The notes below the pieces were generated by a model. That model worked only from the letters and a program-made list of their open reading frames with translations, was not told the DNA's origin and searched no databases. A stretch of DNA of 64,000 bases from Amylostereum areolatum. Taxonomy: Eukaryota > Basidiomycota > Agaricomycetes > Russulales > Stereaceae. Each line of letters starts with the position of its first letter. The stretch's first letter is position 1. Both the position numbers and the translations under genes were made by a program. Positions 11,295-22,862 of the stretch are shown here, one piece after another. The stretch lies in assembly GCA_012932865.1 (NCBI GenBank), contig SAXG01000025.1:496001-560000 (forward strand), given 5' to 3'.

Positions 11295-12719
11295 CCGCCT
11301 CCTACCACATCTTCTCGTCGACCAGCCCTTCCTGCCTCCTACACGCGGCGCTCCCAGTCCCCACCACCCCCCACGAAACGATAGCACCCATATTCACGCC
11401 GTGGCGACGTCATGCTAGGGAGGAGGAGCACGGCACGACCGTGCGGACGACGTCCGTGTTCTGGATACTGAAAAAGTGAGCTTCTCAGGCCTTTCGAAAT
11501 GTCGAACGACCCGTGCTTACCTTCGGTTTTCAGGTCCCCCTCCAACGAAGCGAAGAAGTGGCAAAGCCAGACCTCGCGTCACGTCCCACGCGCATGCCGA
11601 ACGTTTCTCCCGCTCAACTCCCGTGCCCCCAATGCTGATGTTCGCAGCGCAGAACGCGTGCAGCGGACACAAAATTGCGCCGCCCGAACCGCAAAAGTTC
11701 GAGATATTGGCCCTGCGGAGAGCAGCTCACAAGGAACGAAAACCCGCGTAGACGTCGTGCATAGTCCCCGTGACTGTCGTTAGATGCATTCATTTCGAAA
11801 GGAAATGGAGTTGCTTACCGACGGTTTTCTTCCAGGTTATCCAGGCCCAGCGACGGCGCCCGCCTCAACAAGGGAATGAGAAGAGTGTAGGCGGGGTGTG
11901 GTTCACCGTCGCAGAATGAAGGGGACGTCGTGTTGACGACGTTGCGGGGGAGAGGAGACGGCACAGCCACGTGTACGAAAACAAGGCCTGGGAGATAGAA
12001 AGGTTGAGAGCGCGAGCGTGAAGGCGGAGTGCGCACGCTCACCTCTTTGCTTCTTCCAGGCTCCGCGTTTCCCGCACATGCGCGGACACACGTCGGTCGC
12101 GTGGAGAACGTGAAGTGGAGAGAAGGCGGAGTGATGCGCGCGGGCAACAGGGCCTACAACGTGCCGCACGCAATGGACATATTCATGAGGGACGGTGGTG
12201 AGTGTTACGATGCTGACGAGACGCCCAAGACTCACCCTTATCCCGCTTCGCAGACCTGTCGCCAATCCTCTCCTCCGTTCCATTAGCGGGAGCGGCACGC
12301 TGGAGGACGCGTCCAATGGTTTCGATCCAGGAATCCGCATTGAGTCGCGCCGCGCCGCGCTTGGTCGGAATTGTAGAGTTAGTTGTGGCTTCCAAGGCGT
12401 CGATATCGGAGCAGGACACGAGAAAAGAGACGAGTTGCGAATGAGGGGTGGGCGATGGGCGACGGGCGATGGACGATGGACGATGACGCGAGCCGGGCGC
12501 GGGGAACTTTGGCGAACTTGGTGCGCGCGCGAAACACTTGAACTTGGTGCGGCGCGCGAAAACACTTTCACATCTCACACCCTCGCAACTTTGGACATTC
12601 CATCGTCTTGTATCATCCGTCTTCGACATTCTCGATACGACATACTGTTCGGTCAGTGTGGGATTTATGGTGAATAATGCATATGTACCCTTAATCCAGA
12701 TGCCCGAATCAGAATCCCC

Positions 12720-13010
12720 AGCTTCATGACTCCTGCGAAGAGATATGCCGCCTGTATGGTAAAGGTGAGTATGCGCAGCTAGTTTGGAACGGTGGGCATA
12801 CTAACCTCTTCGTTTATTCGAAGACCGGTGTTTGCGCTCGTCGGGGCGCTTCGAATCGACATGAGCTTCGCCTTCGCATGGCGTACGGCGAGACCTTCAG
12901 GCAGGCTGTAGGTCAAGATCAACAAGGATGACATATGGCGCGCGAAAGCGCGCCGAGCGTGTCTGGGAGATGGTTGTGGGGGAAATGTGGGTGGCGCAAA
13001 ATAGCGCGTC
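12720..13010 (+). pseudogene. Copy of small unidentified gene, indel-broken
   Basis: Matches the two-exon frame found on the minus strand of the right arm at 22863-23174. In this copy single bases are missing or added (for example in the stretches corresponding to TGALRSSGRF and MSFALRMAYGE), which destroys the frame. Confidence 0.6.
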
Positions 13011-13910
13011 GGATGGTTAGGCTGGTTGGCTAGAGTGGCTAGGTGTCCCTTCGACTCTTAAACAAATATATGTTGGCCGTCTATATCTAGAGTACGTGTG
13101 GCCGTGAATAAGAGATCAATCCCGCAAAAAAGGAGGACCGACGGAGGAAAACGCACCCAAACTCAAACACTTGAACGAGCGCATGCTTCTGGCCGATCTC
13201 CTCCATCGGACTGCTGGCTATCGGTCATCATTCGGTACGCATTCAACCTCGAGCGTACGACCAACGTCGACACCGAACAAACAAAAACAAACTTCAAGTG
13301 TGCACCCTCTGCTGGATCCCTCGTAGTTTCTCGACATCAAACTTGATTGAGCGAACCTCCGTGGAGTGATTTGACCGTTCTTTTTTGCATTTGTCGGTTT
13401 CTGCTCTTCAAGTGTCACGTTGATGTGCGTTGTGGCTTCTCTCGGGCTGCTTTATGTTGATCGTCCTTAGGGTAAGCATAGCATGATGGAATGAAAATAG
13501 AAATATATTGGTTGTGTGAATATATATGCAAGCGTGAATCTGGAAGAGGATTAGCAGAAGGAAGGAATGATTTCGTCCTTGCGCGGTGGGCCACATTTGT
13601 TGCCTCGCAATTGCATCCCCCCCGGCATGTTCGAGGATCTGGATCTTGGGCAGGCAAGCGAACGTAATAGGAAGGATGTACCGACGTCCATGCGGAAAAT
13701 AGGCATGGCGAGCGAGATGCGCTTGCAGACGGCAGTCTCGTCAGCGGAAGCGGAGTGTGGGTTTTCCGGTGAATCTCATAGGCAGATACGTTGAGCACGA
13801 TGGGCATGAACAAACGGGGGGAGACATACTTCTTGTAGCATACGAAGGGATTGCTGCTCTCATTTTTGGGATGGTGATGACATAGCAAGGTTTTATGCTG
13901 ATGTGGGCTT

Positions 13911-15797
13911 CCTCATGCAATCTCGAGCGAGCATACGGCGGAAGTTTTGGGAACGACGGCGCAGAAGACAGGAACGCGGCCTTGTTTGGCGACGCCAGCT
14001 GCACCCATTATGGGCACGAACAGTAGGGAGGCCAAGCTGGGTGGGCCACCGCGCCACGCTAGGCAACATCCCCGCAAGCCGCAGCCGCACCTGCTCGCCA
14101 TCCTCACCATCATCAGGAACAAACACATCCTCGCGTAGTCCATTGAACAGCACGGACGTCGCGCGGCCAGGCAGCATTGGAAGTTCGCAGACGGAACACG
14201 TCCCGGGTCTCTTCGAGCAATGACGTAAAGGCGAGATCGTGTGCGTCACCATACGATGGCGGTAATCCGCCCCCGCGTCAGGAGATGAGATGAAGCCGAG
14301 AGTCTGGCGGGGTAGGAGGGTAAACATAAAGCTGAAGAGAATGTCAGCGAATGCATGAAAAGAAGGGGTCTAAACACACACTTGATACGACGCCCGGTTC
14401 CCTCGAACGTAACCTGTGCTCAACACGTCGAGGAACGTCGCTTATAGCCGGTGCAGGGCGAGCACGCCAACTTTGCTCTTCAGAGAGACACTGTGTGCGA
14501 AGCGAATGAGCCACCGGACAACCGAGCAAAGGAAGAAGTCAAGCACGCACTCCTCGAACACCTCTTCGACCCCCCTGCGCACGTGCTCGCCCACGTCTTC
14601 CAGCCCCGTTCACTATCCAGCAGCTAAGCGTGAGATAAGGTAGGGCTCATGCGATCCATCCATGGTGACAAGCGGTGTGACCCGTGACCCCGCGCCAGAA
14701 GAGTGCGCGGCGAGCTGTAGACTGCGAGCTGTGCGCGTCTCGGAAATGCACTGAAAACTCAACTCCTCTCGGACTCTCAAACTTTTTTCTAGAGTGCTCC
14801 CCATTTTTGTTCGGGGACGTGAACGTCTGGGGATAATAGGAAGTCGATTTTTCAAAATGTGCCCCGTTGAATTGCCTTTAGATTTACACGCAAATGTCCG
14901 TCACGTTGGATGGATTGCTGAGCCCCCTACCTTACTTCCACTCTGTCTCCGCGTCGATTGCCTCGCGCCACAGGTCGTCTTCTCCCATTCCTCGTCAAGT
15001 CGAGCGCCTCTATGTCCGCTAGGGCCCGGTCCCGGGGCAGGCTGAAGAAGAGGGAGGCGATGGACGTTTCAAGTTGTCTCGAGCTTCTTCGTTCTCGCTC
15101 TAGGTGCACTATTGAGTGCACGTACTTGTATCGCCCAGGAGGGAGAGTTGGACGTGTGCGAAGGGGTGAGGAGGGCGATCGAATATACGACGGTGAGCGT
15201 GCGCGTGACGGCTGGGAATATAGTCAGAACGGAAGGCAGAAGAGCGATGAAGTGCGCACCAAGCATCTTGACTCTCTCCAAAGAGAGGCTTTCGGATTTT
15301 GGTTGAGACTTGCCTGTGAGCTGGCCATGTCGGCCTTGTCGTTCGTCAGCGCTTCAGCTGGCACGATGACCGGGAGGAAAACGCAACGTGACGAGTCGCC
15401 ATTGCGCTAAAGGCGGAGCTGCTTACGCGGCTCGGTTCCCTCTGCCGATGGCGTTGCTTGCAAGGGTGGGTGCTGGGGAGTTGGGTAGGGAGGTTGTATT
15501 AATGATTGAGAAGATTCGCGACCCCAGCTGGAAGTCCGTGAGGGGTGAAGGAGCCTTTCTAGGGCGGAGTACGATAGTACAGACGCAGAGCCGTTGTGGA
15601 TACTGCGTCGCCCCGTGTACGAACTGACACTCAACGCCAATGAGGCCTCTCAAGGTGGGTTATGGGAATGTGTCGGAAGCTCCAAGTGCTCGGACGCGGA
15701 TAGTCTCTTTTCGCGTGATGCCTGAGAAGAGACTGGAGTTCTGCGGTGAGGCCCTCCTAACGTCCATGTCGGTGAGGACATTCTCCGCGAGGATCAT
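13911..15797 (-). pseudogene. PEX3: PEX3-like pseudogene, left-arm copy
   Basis: Reverse-complement partner of the right-arm PEX3. Recognisable blocks include LFNGLREDVFVPDDGEDG and RLRLAGMLPSVARWP (about 14040-14170) and, upstream, the segment containing LSLLGRYKYVHS in broken form. The copy contains the same MITE at 14638-14932. Additional single-base indels relative to the right arm break most exons. Peroxin-3 is the peroxisomal membrane anchor for PEX19; this copy cannot encode it as it stands. Confidence 0.75.
14638..14932 (-). mobile_element. TA-flanked MITE inside PEX3 (left-arm copy)
   Basis: About 295 bp bounded by AGGTAGGGCTCATG and its inverse, flanked on both sides by TA. It corresponds to the right-arm element at 20903-21199 and has slightly degraded termini (one base lost in the CATGCAGATCC terminus). 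No internal ORF. Confidence 0.8.
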
Positions 15798-15891
15798 GAC
15801 GAAGCGTTTCGGTGCCACGGTCAAGAGACATGAAAGGCGGATCAAAGCGGTAAACCGCGCTCGACGCACAAAGTGATATCGAGCACAGGTA
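15798..15891 (-). repeat. Dispersed repeat at the PEX3 5' boundary (left arm)
   Basis: Copy of the element at 8194-8275, running from GACGAAGCGTTTCGG to TCGACGCACAAAGTGATATC. PEX3 similarity starts immediately next to it. Confidence 0.6.
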
Positions 15892-15937
15892 AGAAGGGGA
15901 AAGATGGAACGTGCAGGGGAGGAGCGGAGGAGGGGCG

Positions 15938-15979
15938 TTGAAGCTTGAGGCTTGAGGCTTGAAGCTTGAAGCTTGAAGC
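15938..15979 (+). repeat. Minisatellite of (A/G)GCTTGA units
   Basis: Five to six head-to-tail copies of GCTTGAA/GCTTGAG. The inverse array lies at about 19846-19884 in the other arm. Confidence 0.85.
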
Positions 15980-15989
15980 GCGAAGGGAC

Positions 15990-16360
15990 TTGTGCGTCGC
16001 AAAATCTCGCGTGTTTGGTTTCGTTTACGCCGGACCGACGCGCCGGAGCGCGCACGGTTGTGGCTCTTCAAGGCGCGGTCTCAACCACTGAACGCAGGTG
16101 GGGCGAGAATGAGAAGACACAGCTAAGTTCTTTCCTACGCAGTTTTTTCGCTTCTTAGTGCTGGATGGGGACTGCGCGGACCCTTCAGTAAGTCAATCCT
16201 TACAACGCCTTTGCGACGAGCCAAACCTCCCGGACCAACGAGACTAAACTAACCACTGCAAGCGCGAACGCGCGCGGCGGCCTGCGCGGCGCGAAGCCGC
16301 GAAATGTGCGTCAGTCCAGCGTAAACAGAACCAAACAGGCGAGATTTTGCGGACAAGTTT
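15990..16360. repeat. Short inverted-repeat element in left arm
   Basis: GTCGCAAAATCTCGCGTGTT (about 15993) and its inverse around 16320-16356 (...ACAGGCGAGATTTTGCGG) bracket about 300 bp, sharing about 45 bp with a few mismatches including the GTTTACGC segment. The same pair is at about 19465-19830 in the right arm. This is MITE-like, but no clear target-site duplication is visible. Confidence 0.55.
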
Positions 16361-17844
16361 CCGAGTTCTTCTTCCACTGCCAGCTGCCCATCCTTTTCCT
16401 TTTCCTCACCAACGGCTCAACCAAAGCCTCGCATCAATCGTGCGCACCGACCACAATGGGCTCACATCCACTTAACATGAACCTCGCCCCTTTGTCCAAC
16501 GCTGATGCATCTGTTTGCACGCGACAGCTGTTCTCTCGCGTCCAACAACACCCCTGAAGCACAGAGCACTTGAACCGGTTTCCAGGTGGAGCACATCCGC
16601 TTCTCCTCTCCCTCCTCACCTCCTCTCCTCACCCTCCTCTCCCTCCCTCCGCCTCGTTCAACGCCGCGCGCCCGCTCGACGTCTCAAAGCACACGAGACC
16701 CGCTTCGACACCCATACTCCTCCCCCAGCCGTCCACGTTAACGGCGCATCCACCTTCCGCGACACCCTCGACCTCGATCCCTCCTCCGCCGCTTGCCTCC
16801 TATCGCCCCTTCTTCCGTGGTCCCGCCGGCCTCACGCACAACCGCCGCTGCTCGCGCATCGCGCAGCTACGTGGGTTGGGCGTGTACGCGCCTGCGAGCT
16901 AGTACACGTGCTGGGTGTGGATGTGGGCGTGGAGGCAAAACGGGGGCACGAAGACGGGCGAGTGGAAGCGCGGTGTGCGAGGGTGGGGGTATGTTGCGCG
17001 GGGAGCAGGGGCGGGTTGGGTAGAAGGCAGGGTTTCCCAAATGCATCTTGCGCGATGACGCCAGATGGGTCGGGGCAAGAGTGTGTTGGGACCGATGTCA
17101 GTGTGGGGATGGGGGATGGTGTCGGGCGCCCATGTGTTCAATGTAGCACTTGTACGAGATCTATATAGCTATGTGAAATCAGTGGGAGCATGGTAGGGAT
17201 AGATTAATGTAATAAAAGTAGCTCTCGTCCCCCATCTTCCCCCGGCTCACAAGTCGTTGTCGATCTCGCGGCAATCCCACCAAGGTCTCAGAGCACGTTG
17301 CGCGCACGGGACTGCTTCATCCTCCGCATGTTCCACAGCCCAGAACCTCTTTATCCTCAACCACTCGCTGCCACCCCATTTCACTCGCTATCGATATCCC
17401 GCCACGTCCGCTCCGCCCTTTTCTCGATCCTCCCATACCTTCACCATCTCGACCCTCCACCCTCGACCTTGCCTCATGGCCCCACTCCCCGCCCGCCTCA
17501 TGGACGTCGGCCCTCCTCGCCCACGCGTCGTTATAATCGTTGGCAAAGGGCGCGCGTGCTCACTTCCAGTACATCCCCGTGATGCCCTCTGGAACCTGTT
17601 CAGCCCCCTCCAGGGTGAGCCACGGATCCACAACGAAGGCAAAGTACTGACATTCCTTAGCACCGGCGCGTCCTCACGTGAGGTGTACGCAACCCCTACC
17701 GACGCCATCCAGATGATTCGCCAGTCTTGTCGACGGCGGCGGCTCTGCCGCCCCCCCCGGTCGTCCCCACCAGCGCCCCCATCCCCGTCCCCGTCTATGC
17801 CACACCAATCGCCGTCCCCCCATCGCCCGGGCGGCGATGGCCGT

Positions 17845-17891
17845 AGTTGGACGTGCGCGAGGATGCGCTGGTAAGGGGGCGGCAGTCAACG
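17845..17891. other. Centre (spacer) of the giant palindrome
   Basis: A 47 bp unpaired spacer between CATCGCCCGGGCGGCGATGG (left) and its inverse (right). It shows no resemblance to a long-read hairpin adapter that I can recognise. Confidence 0.85.
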
Positions 17892-19111
17892 ACGGCCATC
17901 GCCGCCCGGGCGATGGGGGCCGGCGATGGTGGTCGGCAGAGACTGGGGAGGGGATGGGGGGCTGGTGGGGACGACCGAGGGGGGGGGGGACGGCAGAGCC
18001 GCCGCCGTAGACAAAAGCGGCTGACTGAATCAGCGGATGGTCGGTAGGGGTTGCGTTACACCTCAGCGTGAGGAGCGCGGTGCTAAGGAATGTCATACTT
18101 TGCCTTCGTTGTGGATCCGGTGCGCACCCTGGAGGGGGCGGAAACAGGTCAGAGGGCAGACGGGGGATGTACTGGAAGTGAGCACGCGCGCCCTTGGCCA
18201 ACGGATTAACGACGCGTGGGGCGGAGGCGGGCCGACGTCATGAGGCGGTGCGGGGAGTGGGGGCCATGAGGGCAGAGGTCGAGGGTGGAGGGGTCGAGAT
18301 GTGAGGTAGGAGGATCGAGAAAGGAAAAGAAAAGGGCGGAGCGGGACGTGGGCGGAGGGATATCGCGGAGCGAGATGAAATGGGGGTGGCAGCGAGTGGT
18401 GAGGATAGAGGTGCGTGGGTGTGGAACGATGCGAGGGATGAAGGCAGTCCCGGGCGCAACGGCTCTGAGACCTGGTGGGATTGACGCGAGATCGACAACG
18501 ACTTTGTGAGGCCGGGGGAAAGAGGGGTGGGACGAGAGCTACTTTATACATTAATCTATCACTAACCAGGCTCACGATTTTCACATTAGCTATATAGATT
18601 TTTCTCGTACAAGTGCACATATTGAAACGACCACTGGGCGCCCCCGCACACCAATCCCCATCCCCACACGACAGCACGGTCAAAACCACACTCTGCCCCC
18701 GACCCATCTGGCGTCATCGAGCCAGATGCATTTGGGAAACCATGCTTCTCAACCAACCCCCCCCTGCTCCCGCCGCAACATACCACCAACCTCGCACACC
18801 GCGCTTCCACTCAGCCCCCGTATTCGTGCCCCCGTTTTTCCTCACGGCCACACATCCAACCCGAGCACGTGTAGTAGCTGACGCAGGCGCGTTACACGCC
18901 CCAACCCACGTAGCTGCGCGATGCGGCGAGCAGCGGCGCGTGTGCGTTGAGCCGGCGGACAGAAGAAGGGGCGGATAGGATAGGGGCAAGCGCGGAGGGA
19001 GGGGATGAGGTAGAGGCGTGTCGCGGAAGGTGGATGCGCCGTTAACGTGGACGGTGGGGAAGGAGCCCTATGGGTGTCGAAGCGGGGCTCGTGTGCTTTG
19101 AGACGTCAGAC

Positions 19112-19136
19112 NNNNNNNNNNNNNNNNNNNNNNNNN
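19112..19136. other. Assembly gap of 25 N
   Basis: A fixed-length run of N. In the left arm the corresponding sequence (about 16665-16690) is continuous with almost nothing missing, so the gap is probably a scaffolding placeholder. Confidence 0.98.
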
Positions 19137-19937
19137 ACGGGCGCGCGGGCGTTGAACGAGGCGGAGGGAGGGAGAGGAGGGTGAGGAGGAGGAGGGTGAG
19201 GAGGGAGAGGAGAAGCGGATGTGCTCACCTGGAAACCGGGTTCAAGTGCTCTGGCTTCAGGGGGTGTTGTTGGACGCGAGAGAACAGCTGTCGCGTGCAG
19301 AACAGAGATGCATCAGCGTTGGACAAAGGGGCGAGGTTCATGTTGAAGTGGATGTGAGCCCATTGTGGTCGGTGCGCACGGATTGATGCGAGGCTTGGGG
19401 TGAGCCGTTGGTGAGGAAAAGGAAAAGGATGGGCAGCTGGCAGTGGAAGAAGAACTCGGAAACTTGTCGCAAAATCTCGCCTGTTTGGTTCTGTTTACGC
19501 TGGACTGACGCACAGTTCGCGGCTTTCGCGCCGCCGCAGGCCGCCGCGCGCGTTCGCGCGTTGCAGTGGTTAGTTAGTCTCGTTGGTCCGGGAGGTTTGG
19601 CTCGTCGCAAAGGCGTTGTAAGGATTGACTTACATGAAGGGTCCGCGCAGTCCCCATCCAAGCACTAAGAAGCGAAAAAACTGCGTAGGAAAGAACTTAG
19701 CTGTGTCTTCTCATTCTCGCGCCCCTGCGTTCAGTGGTTGAGACCGCGCCTTGAGAGCCACAAACCGTGCGCGCTCCGGCGCGTCGGTCCGGCGTAAACA
19801 GAACCAAACACGCGAGATTTTGCGACGCACAAGTCCCTTCGCGCTTCAAGCTTCAAGCTTCAAGCCTCAAGCCTCAAGCTTCAACGCTCCTCCAGGCTCC
19901 TCCCCTGCACGTTCCATCTTTCCGCCTTCTTACCTGT

Positions 19938-20025
19938 GCTCGATATCACTTTTGTGCGTCGAGCGCGGGTTTACGCTTTGATACGCCTTTCATGTCTCTT
20001 GACCGTGGCACCGAAACGCTTCGTC
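19938..20025 (+). repeat. Dispersed repeat at the PEX3 5' boundary (right arm)
   Basis: From CTCGATATCACTTTTGTGCG to CCGAAACGCTTCGTC; copy of 8194-8275. PEX3 similarity begins right after it with ILAENVLTDMDVEGLTAELQ. Confidence 0.6.
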
Positions 20026-21929
20026 ATGATCCTCGCGGAGAATGTCCTCACCGACATGGACGTTGAGGGCCTCACCGCAGAACTCCAGTCTCTTCTCAAG
20101 GCATCACGCGAAAAGAGACTATCCGCGTCCGAGCACTTGGAGCTTCCGACACATTCCCATAACCCACCTTGAGAGGCCTCATTGGCGTTGAGTGTCGAGT
20201 TCGTACACGAGGGCGACGCAGTATCCGACAACGGCTCTGCGTCTGTACTATCGTACTCCGCCCTAGAAGAGGCTCCTTCACCCCTCACGGACTTCCAGCT
20301 GGGTCGGCGAATCTTCTCAATCATTAATACAACCTCCCTACCCAACTCCCCAGCACCCACCCTTGCAAGCAACGCCATCGGCAGAGGGTACCGAGTCCGG
20401 CGTAAGCAGCTCCGCCGTTAGCAGCAATGGCGACTCGTCAGCGGTGCGTTTTCTCCCGGTCATCGTGCCAGCTGAAGCGCTGACGAACGACAAGGCCGAC
20501 ATGGCCAGCTCACAGGCAAGTCTCAACACAAAATCGAAAGCCTCTCTTTGGAGAGAAGTCAAGATGCTTGGTGCGCACTTCATCGCTCTTCTTGCCTTCC
20601 GTTCTGACTATATTCCCAGCCGTCACGCGCACGCTCACCGTCGTATATTCGATCGCCCTCCTCACCCTCTTCGCACACGTCCAACTCTCCCTCCTGGGGC
20701 GATACAAGTACGTGCACTCAATAGTGCAACTAGAGCGAGACGAAGAAGCTCGAGAACAACTTGAAACGTCCATCGCCTCCCTCTTCTTCAGCCTGCCCCG
20801 GGACCGGGCCCTAGCGGACATAGAGGCGCTCGACTTGGACGAGGAATGGGAGAAGGACGACCTGTGGCGCGAGGGCATCGACGCGGAGACAGAGTGGAAG
20901 TAAGGTAGGGCTCATGCAGATCCATCCAACGTGACGGACATTTGCGTGTAAATCTAAAGGCAATTCAACGGGGCACATTTTGAAAAATCGACTTCCTATT
21001 ATCCCAAGACGTTCACGTCCCCGACAAAAAATGGGGAGCACTCTAGAGAAAAAGTTTGAGAGTCGAGAGGAGTTGAGTTTTCAGTGCATTTCCGAGACGC
21101 GCACAGCTCGCAGTTATCAGCTCGCCGCGCACTCTTCTGGCGCGGGGTCACGGGGGTCACACGCGTGTCACCATGGATGGATCTGCATGAGCCCTACCTT
21201 ATCTCACGCTTAGCTGCTGGATATTGAACGGGGGCTGGAAGGACGTGGGCGAGCACGTGCGCAGGGGGGTCGAAGAGGTGTTCGAGGAGTGCGTGCTTGA
21301 CTTCTTCCTTGCTCGTTGTCCGGTGGCTCATTCGCTTCGCGACACAGTGTCTCTCTGAAGAGCAAAGTTGGCGTGCTCGACCTGCACCGGCTTATAAGCG
21401 ACGTTCCTCGACGTGTTGAGCACGAGGTTACGTTCGAGGGAACCGGGCGTCGTATCAAGTGTGTGTTTAGACCCCTTCTTTTCATGCATTCGCTGACATT
21501 CTCTTCAGCTTTATGTTTACCCTCCTACCGCCGACGACCTCGGCAGTCGCTCATCTCCTGACGCGGGGCGGATTACCGCCATCGTATGGTGACGCACACG
21601 ATCTCGCCTTTACGTCATTGCTCGAAGAGACCCGGGACGTGTTCGCGTCTGCGAACTTCCAATGCTGCCTGGACCGCGCGACGTCCGTGCTGTTCAATGG
21701 ACTACGCGAGGATGTGTTTGTTCCTGATGATGGTGAGGATGGCGAGCAGGTGCGGCTGCGGCTTGCGGGGATGTTGCCTAGCGTGGCGCGGTGGCCCACA
21801 CCAGCGTTGGCCTCCCTACTGTTCGTGCCCATAATGGGTGCAGCTGGCGTCGCCAAACAAGGCCGCGTTCCTGTCTTCTGCGCCGTCGTTCCCAAAACTT
21901 CCGCCGTATGCGTCGCTCGGATTGCATGA
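20026..21929 (+). pseudogene. PEX3: PEX3 (peroxin-3), truncated and MITE-disrupted
   Basis: Blocks match basidiomycete PEX3 in order: NVLTDMDVEGLTAELQ; a Ser-rich linker; SKASLWREVKML, a 49-nt GT-AG intron, then TRTLTVVYSIALLTLF and LSLLGRYKYVHSIVQLERDE; ...ETEWK; then after a 297 bp insertion YLTLSCWILN and GWKDVGEHVRRGVEEVFEE; VGVLDLHRLISDVPRRVEHE; and MFTLLPPTTSAVAHLLTRGG to LRLAGMLPSVARWP. Known role of the family: peroxisomal membrane protein that docks PEX19 for membrane-protein import. The N-terminal membrane anchor is absent, the frame is broken in the linker (stop near 20170), and a MITE splits an exon. Hence a pseudogene unless errors or a second intact locus exist. Confidence 0.88.
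20903..21199 (+). mobile_element. MITE with 26-bp TIRs and TA duplication, inside PEX3
   Basis: Begins AGGTAGGGCTCATGCAGATC and ends with its exact inverse; the terminal inverted repeats are perfect for 26 bp. TA flanks both sides (20901-20902 and 21200-21201). Removing the 297 bp and one TA rejoins the PEX3 frame: GAG TGG AAG TA then T CTC ACG CTT. There is no ORF of note. A TA duplication is characteristic of Tc1/mariner-type elements, so I infer a mariner-like MITE. Confidence 0.88.
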
Positions 21930-22862
21930 GGAAGCCCACATCAGCATAAAAGCCTTGCTATGTCATCACCATCCCGAAAAATGAGAGCAGCAATCCCTTC
22001 GTATGCTACAAGAAGTATGTCTCCCCGTTTGTTCATGCCCATCGTGCTCAACGTATCTGCCTAATAGGGAGATTCACCGGAAAACCCCACACTCCGCTTC
22101 CGCTGACGAGACTGCCGTCTGCAAGCGCATCTCGCTCGCCATGCCTATTTTCCGCATGGACGTCGGTACATCCTTCCGTATTACGTTCGCTTGCCTGCCC
22201 AAGATCCAGATCCTCGAACATGCCGCGGTGGATGCAAGTTGCGAGGCAACAAATGTGGCCCAGCCGCGCAAGGACGAAATTCATTCCTTCCTTCTGCTAA
22301 TCCTCTTCCAGATTCACGCTTGCATATATATTCACACAACCAAAATATATTTCTATTTTCATTCCATCATGCTATGCTTACCCTAAGGACGATCAACATA
22401 AAGCAGCCCGAAGAGAAAGCCACAACGCACATCAACGTGACACTTGAAGAGCAGAAAACCGACAAATGCAAAAAAGAAGCGGTCAAATCACTCCACGGAG
22501 GTTCGCTCAAGATCAAGTTTGATGTCGAGAAACTACGAGGGATCCAGCAGAGGGTGCACACTTGAAGGGTTTGTTTTGTTGTTCGGTGTCGAGCGTTGGT
22601 GCGTACGCTCGAGGTTGAATGCGTACCGAAATGATGACCGATAGCCAGCAGTCCGATGGAGGAGATCGGCCAGAAGCATGCGCTCGTTCAGAGTGTTTGA
22701 GTTTGGGTGCGTTTCCTTCCGTCGGTCCTCCTTTTTTGCGGGATTGATCTCTTATTCACGGCCACACGTACTCTAGATATAGACGGCCAACATATATTTG
22801 TTTGAAGAGTCGACGGGACACGCGTAGCCACTCTAGCCAACCAGCCTAACCATCCGACGCGG

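Larger units (their letters stand above)
11295..17844 (+). repeat. Left arm of a giant imperfect palindrome
   Basis: The sequence from CCGCCTCCTACCACATC at 11295 to CGGCGATGGCCGT at 17844 recurs in reverse complement at 17892-24591. I checked the match at many points: the ends, 11440-11520, 12540-13020, 13500-13900, 14640-14930, 15790-16360 and 17820-17844. The arms differ by frequent one- and two-base indels and small substitutions. This arm is about 150 bp shorter than the other. It holds a broken PEX3, a MITE, a 6-7 bp minisatellite and several gene-like but frame-broken stretches. Confidence 0.93.

Noticed and set aside
17257..17874. 205-codon plus frame near the palindrome centre
   Set aside because: Its counterpart in the other arm is not open in the same frame, and the 3' half is GC-rich low-complexity sequence. 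Some segments (GEPRIHNEGKVLTF) may be real exons, but no model holds.
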